DNA of 64,000 nucleotides, from assembly GCA_905221605.1 (NCBI GenBank), contig CAJNDS010002177.1:495001-559000 (forward strand), in the 5' to 3' direction. The translations under genes and the position numbers were made by a program. A model generated the notes under the pieces. The model was given only the letters and a program-made list of their open reading frames with translations. It did no database searches and was not told where the DNA came from. Below are positions 23,201 to 33,462 of this stretch, in pieces. This DNA is from Symbiodinium natans. Its lineage: Eukaryota > Sar > Dinophyceae > Suessiales > Symbiodiniaceae. Positions within the stretch are counted from its first letter, which is position 1. Each line of letters begins with the position of its first letter.

Positions 23201-26200
23201 GTAGCATCCGAAGCCTTGGTCATTGAGACCCAAAACCTTGAGCCCGCGAAATTCCAGGTGGGCTCACCGGTAGACTGGCGCGAGGCCGTCGCGATGATCT
23301 GGAGCGGCCTACGAGGCAACAGGGTCTCGGCGAAGTCGGGGAATCCAAGCCTTAAGCCCTAAAAGCCCTGTGTTGTGAACCCTCGTGGTGTCAAGGGCTT
23401 GTGCACTTTTAACCTCTAGAAGCCCTGTATGGGACGTTGTGGGATTCGGCTCCATGTCATCCGGTGTGTCTAACCCCTCAAAGGGGTTGTTCAAGTTTAG
23501 GGTCTTAGGGCTGCTTCAGCCAGACCTCTAAGGAGGCCCGACTTAGCCTTCTTGTTTTGCAATGGTTCGGGAGTTTCTAGAATCCAGAATCGGCTGAAGC
23601 CCAAGAATCTGGGGTAAGACAGCTCCCAGAGGCGAGCTCTGCCTGGTACATCCTCAAGTGGGGAGGGGGTCTCTGAGATTTAGTGTCAACTTACAAGGCG
23701 TGTATTTTAACACCACATAAGCTTTCAATCCAGCTTCAAAGGTGGTGAGTCCCTCACAGCGATAACGATACAAACCGCGACACGCTAAAGCATTCAAGCC
23801 CGTTGTAGCTCAGCGACTCCATTTTGTTTTGGGTTTAGGGTTTAGGGTTCAGGGTTCAGGGTTTAGGGTTTAGGGTTTAGGGTTTAGGGTTTAGGGGGGG
23901 AGGGGGGGGGGCGGTCTCGGGCTGAAGTTTTGGCGTTGGGGTGTGCCCCCCTTGCACTAACAGTCCCTAAGGGGGATTATGATATAGGGAGAGAGGGGGG
24001 GGGTACCCTAATCCCTATGAAGAACTGCTAGTATAAGGGGGCGGGCCATCCCCAAGTTCGGTGTTTCGGTTTTTGCATCCCTAAACCCTAAACCCTAAAC
24101 CCTTAACCCTTAACCCTAAACCCTTAACCCTTAAACCCTTAAACCCTAAACCCCAAAGCCCCCAGGCGCGGTGAGCTTAACCCTGGCAATCATCATCGAC
24201 GAGGAGCCCTTGATCTCCAGGCCGATGGCGGTTCCTATACCTAGGAACCCCCCCTCCCTCTTGTCCCCTATAATGTATAATACGCAATAAAAATAGATAC
24301 TACATAAAGTATTCAAAATATACTATGTATATATATATATAGGATTTTTGTAATATAGAATATGTAATATATAATATGTAACATACAATATGAGATACCT
24401 TGGCTACACCGGGCAAGGTACCTTAGACCCCCTGAAGGGCTACAGGCGGGTGCGGATAGGGCGTTGGAATTTGGAGCTTAAATTGTGTAACGGCTGAAGT
24501 CTTCGCTTCCGAATACTCATGAGAGCCAGTGCTGTCAAGCAACAGCCCTCCCGATCTTTGTGTATTTGCGTGCCAGGCCTTCTAATGTTCGCGGGACAGC
24601 CCAAGTCCATCCCTTCAATGCCTTCCCGAACCGGCCATGTCGCAAATTCTAGGACCCAGAGTAGGCCCTCATTCTCGTTTACAAGGGTTTAGGTTCCCTG
24701 ATTAGCCCCTTGTAACCAAAAGTGGCACCCTTTTCATTCGCAGGTTCGTCTTACGTCTAGAAGTACGATTACAATAGCTGCGAAGACGTCACAAGGATGG
24801 TCTGTTCATGAGTCCCACCAATCATCCCGTGACCCCAATCTCCCGGAAGAACACACACACACACAAACGAACAACACACCCTACTCGTATCTCTCGGGTT
24901 TTGTGGTCAAAGGGCTGCCAAACAAATCCGAGAACCTGGCAGCAAGCCGTAAACCCTAAACCCTAGACCCTAGACCCAAAACCCTAAACCACAACATTCA
25001 GCAAGATCCTAACTCGAAGCCCTGGTACTCGGCAGGGAGATGGGTGCGCGCATCATGTTTCACGTGGGCGGCGTGGCGGCGCTGACGCTCCGGAGCCTGA
25101 AGAGTGTCGTTACTTACATCTCTCTGTCTATATATATATATATATATATGCATAATATGTATATATATATGTATATATTTATGTGTAGTATGAATATAAT
25201 GGCTCTTTGTTGTTTTGTTCTGGAGAGCTGCGCGGCTTCTTTTTGGGGGGATCCCTAAAGGTCTGGTTGTGATATAAGCTGGCAAAGACAAGGTCCAGCA
25301 GCACCTAGGACCCTTTTAGGCTTCCAGAATCCCAAAGCGGCCACAGGCTGTTGGTCAACGCAACGACCGCAGCGCCGCTCCTGCGGGCCTTGGGCCTGGC
25401 AAGGACACAACTGCTTTGGCTTTAGGGTTTAGGGTTTAGGGTTTAGGGTTTAGGGTTTAGGGTTCAGCATCTCAAGTTCGAGCATTTACTAGGCCAGCAG
25501 TGTGTGTAGGCAACGGAAAAAACCCACCCGCCCAAAGAATCCCATAACATTAAGAAAATAAAAGGTTTTTCTTAATTTCTAGTCCGACGCACCCATGCCG
25601 TAACGTCTCACCCCTTCCAAGCACATCGCCCCCCGATAACCAAGACCTGGAATCATGCATTTTCACTGTCACTCGTAACGTCTCACCCCTTCCAAGCACA
25701 TCACCCCCCGATAAGCCCTGGAATCATGCATTTTCACTCGTAACGCCTCACCCCTTCCAAGCACATCACCCCCCGATAAGCAAGACCTGGAATCATGCTT
25801 GGAAGGGGTGAGATGTTACGAGTGAAAGTGCATGATTCCAGGTCTTGCTTATCGGGGGGTGATGTGCTTGGATGATGTGCTTGGAAGGGATGAGACGTTA
25901 CGAGTGAAAATACATGATTCCAGGTCTTGCTTATCGGGGGTGTGCTTGGAAGGGGTGAGGCGTTACGACGGGCCGATCCTGGGGTCACCCAGGGGGGGGG
26001 GGTGGCGGGGGGGGGTGGGGGGGGGTGGTGGCCCCCTCTCTGAAGGTTTGAAAATCCGGATCAAAAAGGGGCCCTGGCCGATGTGGGGTCACCTCATTTG
26101 GGGAGGGGGGGGGGGGGGGTGGGGGGGGGGGGGGGGGGGGTGGGTGGGGGGGGGGGGGTGGGGGGGGGGGGGGGTGGGTGGGGGGGGGGGGGATGGGTGG

Positions 26201-29200
26201 GGGGGGGGGGGGGTGGGGGGGGGGGGTGGGGGGGGGGGGGTTTGTGGGGGTGGGGGGGGGTGGGCGGGGGGTGGGGGGGTGGGGGTGGGGGGGGGGGGTG
26301 GGTGGGGGGGGGGTGGGGGGGGGGTGGGGGGGGGGGGTGGGGGTGGCTGCCTAAAAACGGCGACCTTGCCCAGTTAAAACGGCGTTTTACTTGGGCAAGG
26401 TCGCCGTTTTACTGGGCAAGGTCGATTTTGGTTTTACTGCGACCTTGCCCAGTAAAACGGCGACCTTATCGACCTTGCCCAGTAAAACGGCGACCTTGCC
26501 CAGTAAAAAGGCGACCTTGCGCAGTAAAACGGCCGTTTTACTGGGCAAGGTCGCCGTTTTACTGGGCAAGGTCGCCGTTTTACTGGGCAAGGTCGCCGTT
26601 TTACTGGGCAAGGTCGATTTTTTGACCAAAATCGACCTTGCCCAGTAAAACGGTGACCTTGCCCAGTAAAACGGCGACCTTCGGTCACAAAATCGACCTT
26701 GCCCAGTAAAACGGCGACCTTGCCCAGTAAAACGGCGACCTTGCCCAGTAAAACTGCCGTTTTACTGGGCAAGGTCGCCGTTTTACTGGGCAAGGTCGCC
26801 GTTTTACTGGGCAAGGTCGATTTTGGTCAAAAAATCGACCTTGCCCAGTAAAACGGCGACCTTGCCCAGTAAAACGGCGACCTTGCCCAGTAACTCCTTA
26901 ACATTTAAATTATATATGAAAGAGAGGTTTAGGGTTTAGGGTTTAGGGTTTAGGGTTTAGGGTTCCCCTGCCGCCCCACATCAGCCTATATCATCTGAAC
27001 CGAGTAAACTCCCACTTCCCGCTAGACACGCGCAGGATGCGTGTGTGTTGAGGAGTTCCCTCGCAGACGAGAAGAAGCTGGCAGTGCTCTCGAAGCATTT
27101 GGCCGAGCATACTGCCCACGCCATGGCAGCTGCAGCCCGGCAAATCACTCGTGGAGCCAGAGTCAGACGGGTATTTCATGGGTTTTGTTGGCTCCCCAAG
27201 ATTGGGGTGCCCTGATTTCCCCCAAAGGGTACAGGCCTGTAACAACCCACTCCTATTAGGTACCGTCATTTGGTAACTCCCGGATAGACACAGCTGACCG
27301 CAGAGTTGTTTAGCGGGGGAGGTTCAGAGGTTCAGCACCCGGGCTGCAGGGTGTTGCTGGGTCCACTGGTTTTTGGGGCCTGGCCTTTGGCATAGACCAC
27401 CTTTGCCGAGCTTCATAGGCTGTGAGTGGGTTGGATTTTGTGTGTGCGTGTGTGTGCTTCCTCAGTCTATCGTGCCATTTGCAACATGCTGGATCCGGTA
27501 CCTCCTGAACCCCAAACTCTGAACTGAACTGTCGCGTGGCTTGGAGCTGCGAGATCAGGTTGCCACTCGACGCAGCAATATATCTGTCCGTCACATCTGT
27601 CAGTTCTTAGCAGAAAGATGTTTGTACATGCATATGGCTGTCTGTGCTTATTTCATATCGAGGCGCGGGAGGACAAAACTGACATGCGCTTCATTGGCGC
27701 GGACGAGGAGCGGTTCGTTGAGGGCTTCGTGTAGGGTCTTACGGTTTCGCTGTTTGGTGAGTTTTGCGGCTGTCCTCAAGGCTGTTAAAGGGGTATGAGC
27801 CCGCTATGAAGACCCCATAGAAGAAGAATAACAAGAAGAAGAAGAAGAAGAGAAGAAGCTTTTGAGACGCCCTCAACGTTGTCCGCACGTACGCAAGATA
27901 GAGATAGGTTTTCAGTCATGTGAAGTTTTGTGGATGCTAGATTCTGCTAGGTAGTGTCTGACATATGTAGAGAATGCTGCCGACAAGATGGAGTAGCAAA
28001 ATGACATATGTCGTTCTGGAAGAGGTTGCAGTGTTACGCATGCATCGGTCATGCCAAATGCTCGATCATCAACAAGTCGCCGAAAAAAGCTCCACGGTGA
28101 GTTTGGCATGTGCCAGAGTGCGTGCGAGTGCATGGCAAGAAAGAAAAGACATAAAGAAAGAAAGAAAGACATGAAGAAAAATAACTGAGAATAGAGAGGG
28201 AGATAAAGAAGAGAAAAAGAGAGGGAGCGCGTGCGCTTCCGTGATCTCGAGGTGGACAAGGTGAGCCATGTGGACAAAGTTGAGCCATTCCATCTTACGT
28301 CATGGTGCAAGGCAGTATTAACCATGCAGCATAGCAACTATAAATTCCGCATGCGCCTTTCGACGTGACTGCTCAGGTTGTGTTTTAATCACCGCGGGGA
28401 GGGCTGTCCGTGGTTTTTTGCAGATTGCCGTTATCGCCCAAACAGTCGGGGTATGTCACGTTATGTCTTCGATCAAGCCTAACGTGGCCGCATGTTCCAT
28501 ATTACTGAATTCCGTGATTCCTAAGCCCTAGTTATAGACGCTGAGCCCTGAGAAAGCACCTCGAAGCCCCACCTGGGGGCTACGATAGTAAGGGACCCCG
28601 TTATCGTAGTACCCCCTTATAATAAGGACCCCAATAAGGTACCCATTATATCGTAAGCCCCACCACGCATCCATCCCCTTGTGACAGGGTCTTCTCCGAC
28701 AGATGGTCCCGGCACTTTCGCAAGAAGCCTCCGCAGAGGTACGGCCCAGCCGGGTCTCAAGAGGTGTTTCAGGGGTCCATGGACTTAGGGTTTAGGGGTT
28801 TAGGGGTTCAGGGTTTAGGGTTTAGGGTTTGGAGGTTTAGAGGTTTAGAGGTTTGGAGGTTTAGGGGTTTAGAGTTTTGGGTTGAGGGGTTTGAGTAATG
28901 CTGCCAAGGCCCGTAGTCCCAACCAGAAAGGGTGTTGCAGGTTTCGGCCCGCTACTTGGGGCCTGATAGTGCATCCAAACTGTTTCGGGGCCTGAGGGGG
29001 GCTTTGAAGTAGGGCTGTGCAGGCCATAGCATATGGCTGGCCCGAAAAATATCGAAGCCCTAACGGATGGTGTCGGTGAGGCCCGAGGCCGCCCGGCCTC
29101 CACCATGTCAAACAAATCCTTAGCCGACCTGAACTTCCGAAAGGCCCCTGAACTTGGGCCCGAATACATGGGCCCCTACATTGCAACCTGAAGGGGGATT

Positions 29201-29388
29201 AGGGGTGTATAACCTGGATAAATCCTGAGGGTTATCACTCCGCATGTCCGAGACAGGTCACAGGCGACGGCGGCGAAACCGCGCAGGCCTACCGTGAAGC
29301 CTTCCTCAACGTCGCTCCGGCCTCAGTGTTCTTGAGCAAGGCACTCTCTGTGCATGCACGGTTGCTGGCAAGCGAAGAGAAGAAGTAG
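20203..29388 (+). CDS. Unrecognised multi-exon gene ending at 29388
   Basis: Candidate exons 20203-20288, 20495-20551, 22254-22371, 22703-22767, 25036-25105, 27067-27170, 27663-27730, 28032-28096 and 29264-29388 can be chained with no phase break and end in TAG. The last four use ordinary GT donors and are the firmest. The C-terminal part is rich in charged and alanine residues (EKKLAVLSKHLAEHTAHA, RFIGADEERFVEGF, QAYREAFLNVAPASVFLSKA), suggesting a helical soluble region. There is no motif that I can tie to a function. Two other possible exons (21680-21858 and 22006-22069) do not fit the phase chain and may belong elsewhere. The start codon is not identified. Composite repeats fill the intron between 25105 and 27067. 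Confidence 0.45.
20495..20551 (+). CDS. Exon of the 20-29 kb gene
   Basis: Acceptor aacgag and donor gtgaga flank AMEIVWETVEFVGNTATAS, 19 codons in phase 0. The same frame stays open upstream (ELDQATDDHNE), so the exon could start earlier. Confidence 0.45.
21680..21858 (+). CDS. Candidate exon with stop, unrecognised
   Basis: After acceptor gattag one frame runs 59 codons to a stop and contains IDCGMPAALATPMLHTTLAI. Another frame (RFAQLCGSAETLIAECRRRL) is also open. It may be a separate small exon or chance. Confidence 0.25.
22006..22069 (+). CDS. Candidate exon, unrecognised
   Basis: Acceptor gtgtgcag and donor gtacat flank GFGLGTLRIAADCHSLMASA. Its phase does not fit the neighbouring exons. 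Confidence 0.3.
22254..22371 (+). CDS. Exon of the 20-29 kb gene
   Basis: Acceptor tattcag and donor gtacgt flank 39 codons. Only one frame is open throughout; it contains FDMDDIDPGPSMLIKMNEAL and then SRSLYCTSEPVPL. The start may be off by one base. Confidence 0.5.
22703..22767 (+). CDS. Exon of the 20-29 kb gene, frame uncertain
   Basis: Acceptor accgcag and donor gtgcca. The phase-consistent frame reads SKPCSPQKILRLAILWIPLN; the alternative reads VKAMQPAEDTEAGDSLDSAQ. Confidence 0.35.
23935..24055. mobile_element. Inverted-repeat element, family A (copy 2)
   Basis: ccccccttgcactaacagtcc on the left is mirrored by ctgctagtataagggggc on the right. TTTAGGG units lie just upstream, and CCCTAAA units begin about 25 bases downstream. 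Confidence 0.55.
25036..25105 (+). CDS. Exon of the 20-29 kb gene
   Basis: Acceptor ctcggcag and donor gtcgtt. The phase-consistent frame reads GRRGGADAPEPEE and joins to YEKKLAVLSK at 27067. An alternative open frame reads EMGARIMFHVGGVAALTLRS. Confidence 0.4.
25600..25975. repeat. Direct plus inverted repeat of about 80 bases
   Basis: Three head-to-tail copies contain cgtaacgtctcacccc, ttccaagcacatc and gacctggaatcatgcatt. Two to three copies in the opposite orientation follow after 25795, so the block can fold into a long hairpin. Confidence 0.85.
25988..26346. repeat. G-rich tract of about 360 bases
   Basis: Almost pure G, broken by single T (GGGGGTGGGG pattern), apart from a unique insert around 26028-26100. 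It has strong G-quadruplex potential. Open frames here are glycine and valine artefacts. Confidence 0.95.
26361..26893. repeat. 22-copy 21-base array in alternating orientation
   Basis: The core CCTTGCCCAGTAAAACGG occurs about 22 times on a 21-base period. Copies come in blocks of one to five that alternate between strands, giving several nested hairpins, with short spacers such as atcgattttggtcaaa at turn points. The unit is seven codons long, so every frame stays open and yields repeats such as TLPSKTA; these are not treated as genes. Confidence 0.95.
27067..27170 (+). CDS. Exon of the 20-29 kb gene
   Basis: Acceptor ccctcgcag and donor gtattt flank EKKLAVLSKHLAEHTAHAMA and then AARQITRGARVRR. 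It is an alanine-rich basic helix with high GC. It joins in phase 0 to 27663. Confidence 0.6.
27663..27730 (+). CDS. Exon of the 20-29 kb gene
   Basis: AREDKTDMRFIGADEERFVE, then GF, ending in phase 2 at donor gtaggg. The acceptor is atcgag. Confidence 0.55.
28032..28096 (+). CDS. Exon of the 20-29 kb gene
   Basis: Acceptor aggttgcag and donor gtgagt are both good. The phase-consistent frame reads THASVMPNARSSTSRRKKLH. All three frames are open, so the frame rests on its neighbours. Confidence 0.45.
29264..29388 (+). CDS. Last exon of the 20-29 kb gene
   Basis: Acceptor ggtcacag is followed by DGGETAQAYREAFLNVAPAS and then VFLSKALSVHARLLASEEKK before TAG at 29386-29388. Composition and residue pattern are clearly protein-like. 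The family is unknown. Confidence 0.6.
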
Positions 29389-29602
29389 CTTTGATCAGCT
29401 TCTTATCCACGAACCCCATTCTGAGCGACGTGAAATCCAGCAAACATCATGATTATTGTCATAAGATCACTATGTCGAAGGTTCTTATACACAAAATGCA
29501 TATCTGATGATCTGCAGGTTCTGGATTGTGTGTATTTGTGTCTTTGGTCGTATGCTATGCACTGGATTTTATGGCCCAACAAACAGAAGGCAGACAGCAA
29601 TA

Positions 29603-29708
29603 TGGGGGGGGGGTCGTAATAATTACTAATCATATTCCCTTATGGTCCCTTTATAAATATTCATCATTACCCCCCCAAAACCCTTTTCTAATTATTAAGG
29701 CCCCTATA
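29603..29708. mobile_element. Small inverted-repeat element, family B (copy 3)
   Basis: gggtcgtaataattactaat at the left is mirrored by ctaattattaaggcccc at the right. A CCCTAAA array lies at 29815-29843. Confidence 0.5.
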
Positions 29709-29956
29709 TCTGGCCCCAAGAGTCCATATAGCTTCCCTGTCTTGATCGGGTTAGGGTTCTCGACAGCCACTGTTTGTAGTGACTCATAGCACTTCCCAAT
29801 GTAACCCTAGCCCTAAACCCTAAACCCTAAACCCTAAACCCTAAGCAGGGTTCGGGGAGCTCCCCGTTGCATTGCCGCCTTTCTGATGAAGTTTTCGGCC
29901 TTCAGGGTCTCGATGGTGAGAGCAGGTTCTTGAGTTGTGGGGTTCAAGAGCTACAT

Positions 29957-30058
29957 ATTGGGATGTTCCTCCCTATACTAACAGTCCTCAATAGGGCTTA
30001 TACTTCGGGCCACTCTAGTCCCTACCAAGGACTGTTAGTATAAGGGGGAACATCTCAA
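29957..30058. mobile_element. Inverted-repeat element, family A (copy 3)
   Basis: The left arm ttgggatgttcctccctata and the right arm tagtataagggggaacatct are inverted relatives, with cctcaatagggcttata in the middle. Confidence 0.65.
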
Positions 30059-30179
30059 GCACTGGAGGCCTTCAGTGACTCAGAGATGAACTTAAAGAGA
30101 GTCTCTTGGTGGGTGCGCTGCGCTCAGGTCAAGAGTCACTACTGGTCGGCCATCCACAAGGGCCCCTCGGTTGGCACAC

Positions 30180-30355
30180 CGAGGGGGTTTAAGGGTGTAT
30201 AAGGGTTTACAAGGGTTTTCATAAGGGTTTATAAGGGTTTACAAGGGTTTACAAGGGTTTATAAGGGTTTACAAGGGTTTATAATGGTTTATAAGGGTTT
30301 ATAAGGGGTTTATAAGGGGTTTATAAGGGGTTTATAAGGCTTAAGGGTTTAGGGT
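30180..30355. repeat. Variant array AAGGGTTTATAAGGGTTTACA
   Basis: Units of about ten bases alternate TATAAGGGTTT and TACAAGGGTTT. The array ends in GGGGTTTATAA units and then a standard GGGTTTA. Confidence 0.9.
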
Positions 30356-30758
30356 TTGGGTTTTCAGAGGAAGGGGCTTACCGCAGTGAAATGTTGGAAT
30401 GACAGCCGGGCTTGTGGGGGGTAAGACCAACCCGCATCCCCCGTGAATGAAGCCTGACGATTGAATGCTCAATAACACAGAGAGAGAGAGAGAGAAAATC
30501 TTGGTCTGACTGCCACATTGGAAAATCAGCTTCGCCCTATATCGGCCAGAACCTGGGAAAAAGTTTCGGGCATGGTTGAGATGCAATTACACCTCTAGCA
30601 GCCTTTTTGCTTGGCGGGATCCGCGCCCCAACAGTCCGAGGCATCTTGCCACGCACCGCCGAATCTGCCAGGCACCATCCCACCAGTTGCTCAGGGTTTC
30701 GGGCTTCTGGATGCTTCAAGAAAGCAGAGTCCCCCATGCTTATTTCAGTCTAAGATGC

Positions 30759-30941
30759 TTACAATAGTTCTCTCGGTGTTGGTTGCCTTGGCGGTAGCTC
30801 GTCATTGTCTCGCAATGCTCTGCGTTCTGGTGGTGTCATTATCACCTTTTGTTTCTGTTGTTCAGGTGGTTTAGGTTCCTTGACTCTTGTAGGTGGAACT
30901 GCTTGTATAACAGGTTTGACCGCTACTGTACATGCTTTGGA
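30759..30941 (-). pseudogene. Proline-rich minus-strand frame in the AT-rich island
   Basis: About 60 open codons without a start codon end at a stop (30759-30761). They include VPPTRVKEPKPPEQQKQKV and TPPERRALRDNDELPPRQ, a proline-rich, charged, disordered type. It lies downstream of, and on the same strand as, the other broken frames up to 32054, suggesting one old inserted element. Confidence 0.35.
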
Positions 30942-31037
30942 TTAGCTGGTGTATTTTCAATTTTACCGTTACATGTATGAGAATCTTCGTGTTTTAGTGT
31001 CATCTCTGCTTGGCATCCTTCTCATTGTTTTAAGCTT

Positions 31038-31226
31038 TCATCCTCTGTTGATTTTTTTTTTGTGCTCCTGCGGTGCCTCCTTTGGTGTCTCTTCTGATCT
31101 TGGTTCTTCAACTTCTTCGGGCACTTCTTCATTATCATTTTGGGTGTCTTCTTCAATAACTGTTTCAAGTGTTTCTGACAAATAATATTTTTGTTTAACA
31201 AATGTAATTTTCAATACTATATACAT
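31038..31226 (-). pseudogene. Acidic minus-strand frame in the AT-rich island
   Basis: A 62-codon frame begins MYIVLKITFVKQKYYLSETL and turns into a glutamate-rich run (EEVPEEVEEPRSEE). The base composition is much more AT-rich than the rest of the window. It sits between the capsid-like frame and the proline-rich frame on the same strand. It is not recognised. Confidence 0.35.
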
Positions 31227-31462
31227 TTCTTAGTCCCCAAAAATGTAAGAGTAAAGGATAGATTCACCTCAATTAATTCACATTGTTGAGATGATTGCTA
31301 ATACGAACACATGTAACTTACGAAGCATTCTGCCGCTCACATCAGTAGAATCTGCGGCGCCTAAGTCACTATCACATATCACACTTCCAAGATGAGGGAA
31401 ATTAACGGGAGCTTTCTTTGACGATGCTTGCATTGCCCGCTGCGGTTGATTGGTTGTAGTTG

Positions 31463-32054
31463 CTAATGTGAATCGATGTTTCTTCCTGGCGTTGAGTCTA
31501 TAGAATTGGTGGTATAAGGTGCTGCATTCGTGTAAGCGTCCGAAGCAGGTGTTGTATTGCCTGCTACTTGGTATATTGAGTAGAAGTTGTTAACATCTAC
31601 TGGGTCATAAGATGCTCCTGCCACTGGTGCTATTGCTCCATCGGTTAAGACAGCAACAATAATAGTAGCATAATTAGAAGAGAAGGTATATTTGTTGGCT
31701 GATCTATTATCACCTACACTAAAGAGTATGGACTAGGTCAATCAACTGTATCAACCAGCAGGTCAAGTGCTTTTCTACTGTTCGTGCTAAATCAACTGCT
31801 GTAAAGTCGCCTTCTGGAGTGGTTACTTTACGATATGTTATACCTGCTATGACACCTGGGGCAATAACCTGATATCTAAACATGCTTTTAATTTGTGCTG
31901 TTTATTGAACACCACGAAGGAGGAATGCTGACCTCATGAAACTGACATAACACATTATCCCTTAACTGGACTGTTTCAAAACAAATGTAAATTTGGATGA
32001 AGTGCCACTTACGTTCTTATAACTATAGATATAAACCTTCTTGAAGTTAAGCAT
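31463..32054 (-). pseudogene. Degenerate minus-strand protein, possibly capsid-like
   Basis: Starting from an ATG at 32054, protein-like segments continue through at least one in-frame stop and frameshifts to a stop at 31463. Recognisable pieces include YSYKNVSGTSSKFTFVLK, FRYQVIAPGVIAGITYRK and ANKYTFSSNYATIIVAVLTD. The alternation of short beta-type hydrophobic stretches with polar loops, and the lack of introns, resemble a viral jelly-roll capsid. Endogenous copies of dinoflagellate-infecting RNA viruses are known from Symbiodiniaceae genomes. The assignment to a virus is inference only; a retroelement or host pseudogene is possible. I give the breaks as seen and do not repair them. Confidence 0.35.
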
Positions 32055-32343
32055 AATTAATCGAATTTAAAAAATGTATATGTTTATATGTTTAAGCATG
32101 AAGGGAGAAATGAAGGGGTTTTATACAAGGCGCCTAATACACGAAACAAATTACACCATGAAGTTTGAGCTGAACGAAATGAAAATGAAGCTCTTCTAAG
32201 GGACACGCAAGGGCTTGAATTCGCCTATGAAAACCCTGACAGAATACAGCAACCTGCTTCTATATTTTATACATTGCTGGGACGGGTTTATAAGGTTTAA
32301 GGAGCCCCCTATGCCTTCGCAACCTCGCGACCCCTCTGTGGAG

Positions 32344-32404
32344 GCTTTTGCTGAACTCTGTTGACGTTGCCATGGACAGTGCCTCCGAGACACTTGACAA
32401 CGAG
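32344..32404 (+). CDS. Candidate exon upstream of channel copy 2
   Basis: Acceptor tgtggag|G and donor gtgtgg flank NSVDVAMDSASETLDNE, ending in phase 0. The frame stays open to 32466 (VWPDVALFKLGRSS), so a later donor at 32440 is also possible. Confidence 0.4.
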
Positions 32405-33130
32405 GTGTGGCCAGATGTTGCTCTCTTCAAGCTGGGGAGGTCTTCAGCTTGCGACTCTGAGGCGTAGGGTTCTTCGAGTCCTTGGCTTTGTTTAGGCTGT
32501 TTGAGGGTGCACTTGAAGTGGCACGGCAGCCAAGGATTCTGGCGGCGGCTGGGCAAGCAGAGAGCTACAGTGCAGGTAGGCATCCTAGGCCCCGGATACG
32601 TTAGCGGTCGCAGACATGCATGTTTTGCGGCCTAGCCTTGGGCCAGCAGGTAGGTTCCCCCCCCTGTAGTACCCGGTGGGCTGCACTGATCTGACGGTTG
32701 TTCTTTTGCAACATAGCAAACCGGAGCCCTTCAGACCGCAAAGCCCGAACCCCGGTCCAGAACATTGTCACCCCATAAGCCCGAAAAAAGCCTCAGCCGT
32801 TGCAACAAGCCCTAACCCTAATCTGAAGCTCCAAACTTCTAGGTTCTTGAAATCTCTTGAGGACTGGGCCTTCATCTACGAAGCCCTCGAGCCACCTAGA
32901 CGGGGTTTAGGGGTTTAGGGGTTTAGGGGTTTACGGGTTTAGGGGTTTAGGTGTTTGAGGGTTTCGGGGTTTGCCCAGGTTCACGGTTGCAGGAGGCAAG
33001 GGTTCGGTAGAAAGACGGGAACGGGGGTGGGGAGGTGAATGTGGCAAACGCTCAAACCCACAAACGCTTGAAGCGGGGAGTCCATACGCCCTATACCCTC
33101 AACCCGTGTTTAGTGCCAAGGGCGCCCAAG

Positions 33131-33220
33131 AATCAACTTGCCCGCCTGGCGGGGGAGTACAGCATGGGCGAGACCATGCAGAAGTCCTATTGCGTGCCCG
33201 GCACGGCGATAGAGGGCGGA
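33131..33220 (+). CDS. Candidate exon upstream of channel copy 2
   Basis: Acceptor gcccaag and donor gtggga flank 30 codons in phase 0: NQLARLAGEYSMGETMQKSY, then CVPGTAIEGG. It joins in phase to 33349. Confidence 0.45.
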
Positions 33221-33348
33221 GTGGGACTTTTTTGAGGATTGATTACTTTGGGGGGCTTTCGGCAGGACATTGTGCGCTTTTTGGGTGGGTCTCAAGGTCT
33301 CAAGAGTTGGACCTGGAATTTCCCCAAACGCCCTTGCCCATTTCTCAG

Positions 33349-33462
33349 GTGCTCTCATTTCTGGAAGCGCACAGGCAAGCAAGAGAAGAGCTACCACGAC
33401 CCTTGGCTCTCCTAAGGCGAGTAGCTTGCACTTTCAGATCCCGTTTTTGGGACAGTGCCAGG
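33349..33462 (+). CDS. Candidate exon upstream of channel copy 2
   Basis: Strong acceptor catttctcag and consensus-like donor gtgagt flank exactly 38 codons reading VLSFLEAHRQAREELPRPLA and then LLRRVACTFRSRFWDSAR. It is a basic helical stretch of unknown family. Confidence 0.5.

Larger units (their letters stand above)
30700..32190. other. AT-rich island
   Basis: The sequence is visibly AT-rich compared with its flanks and lacks telomere-like arrays, G- or C-tracts and microsatellites. It carries three protein-like frames on the minus strand. The sharp compositional change suggests an inserted segment. Confidence 0.6.

Noticed and set aside
25832-26814. Glycine-rich frame of 181 codons and repeated heptapeptide frames
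   Set aside because: They come from the G-rich tract and the 21-base array, whose unit length is a multiple of three and so keeps every frame open.
26361-26893. CRISPR-like array
   Set aside because: The repeats are head-to-tail and inverted with no unique spacers, and the genome is eukaryotic.
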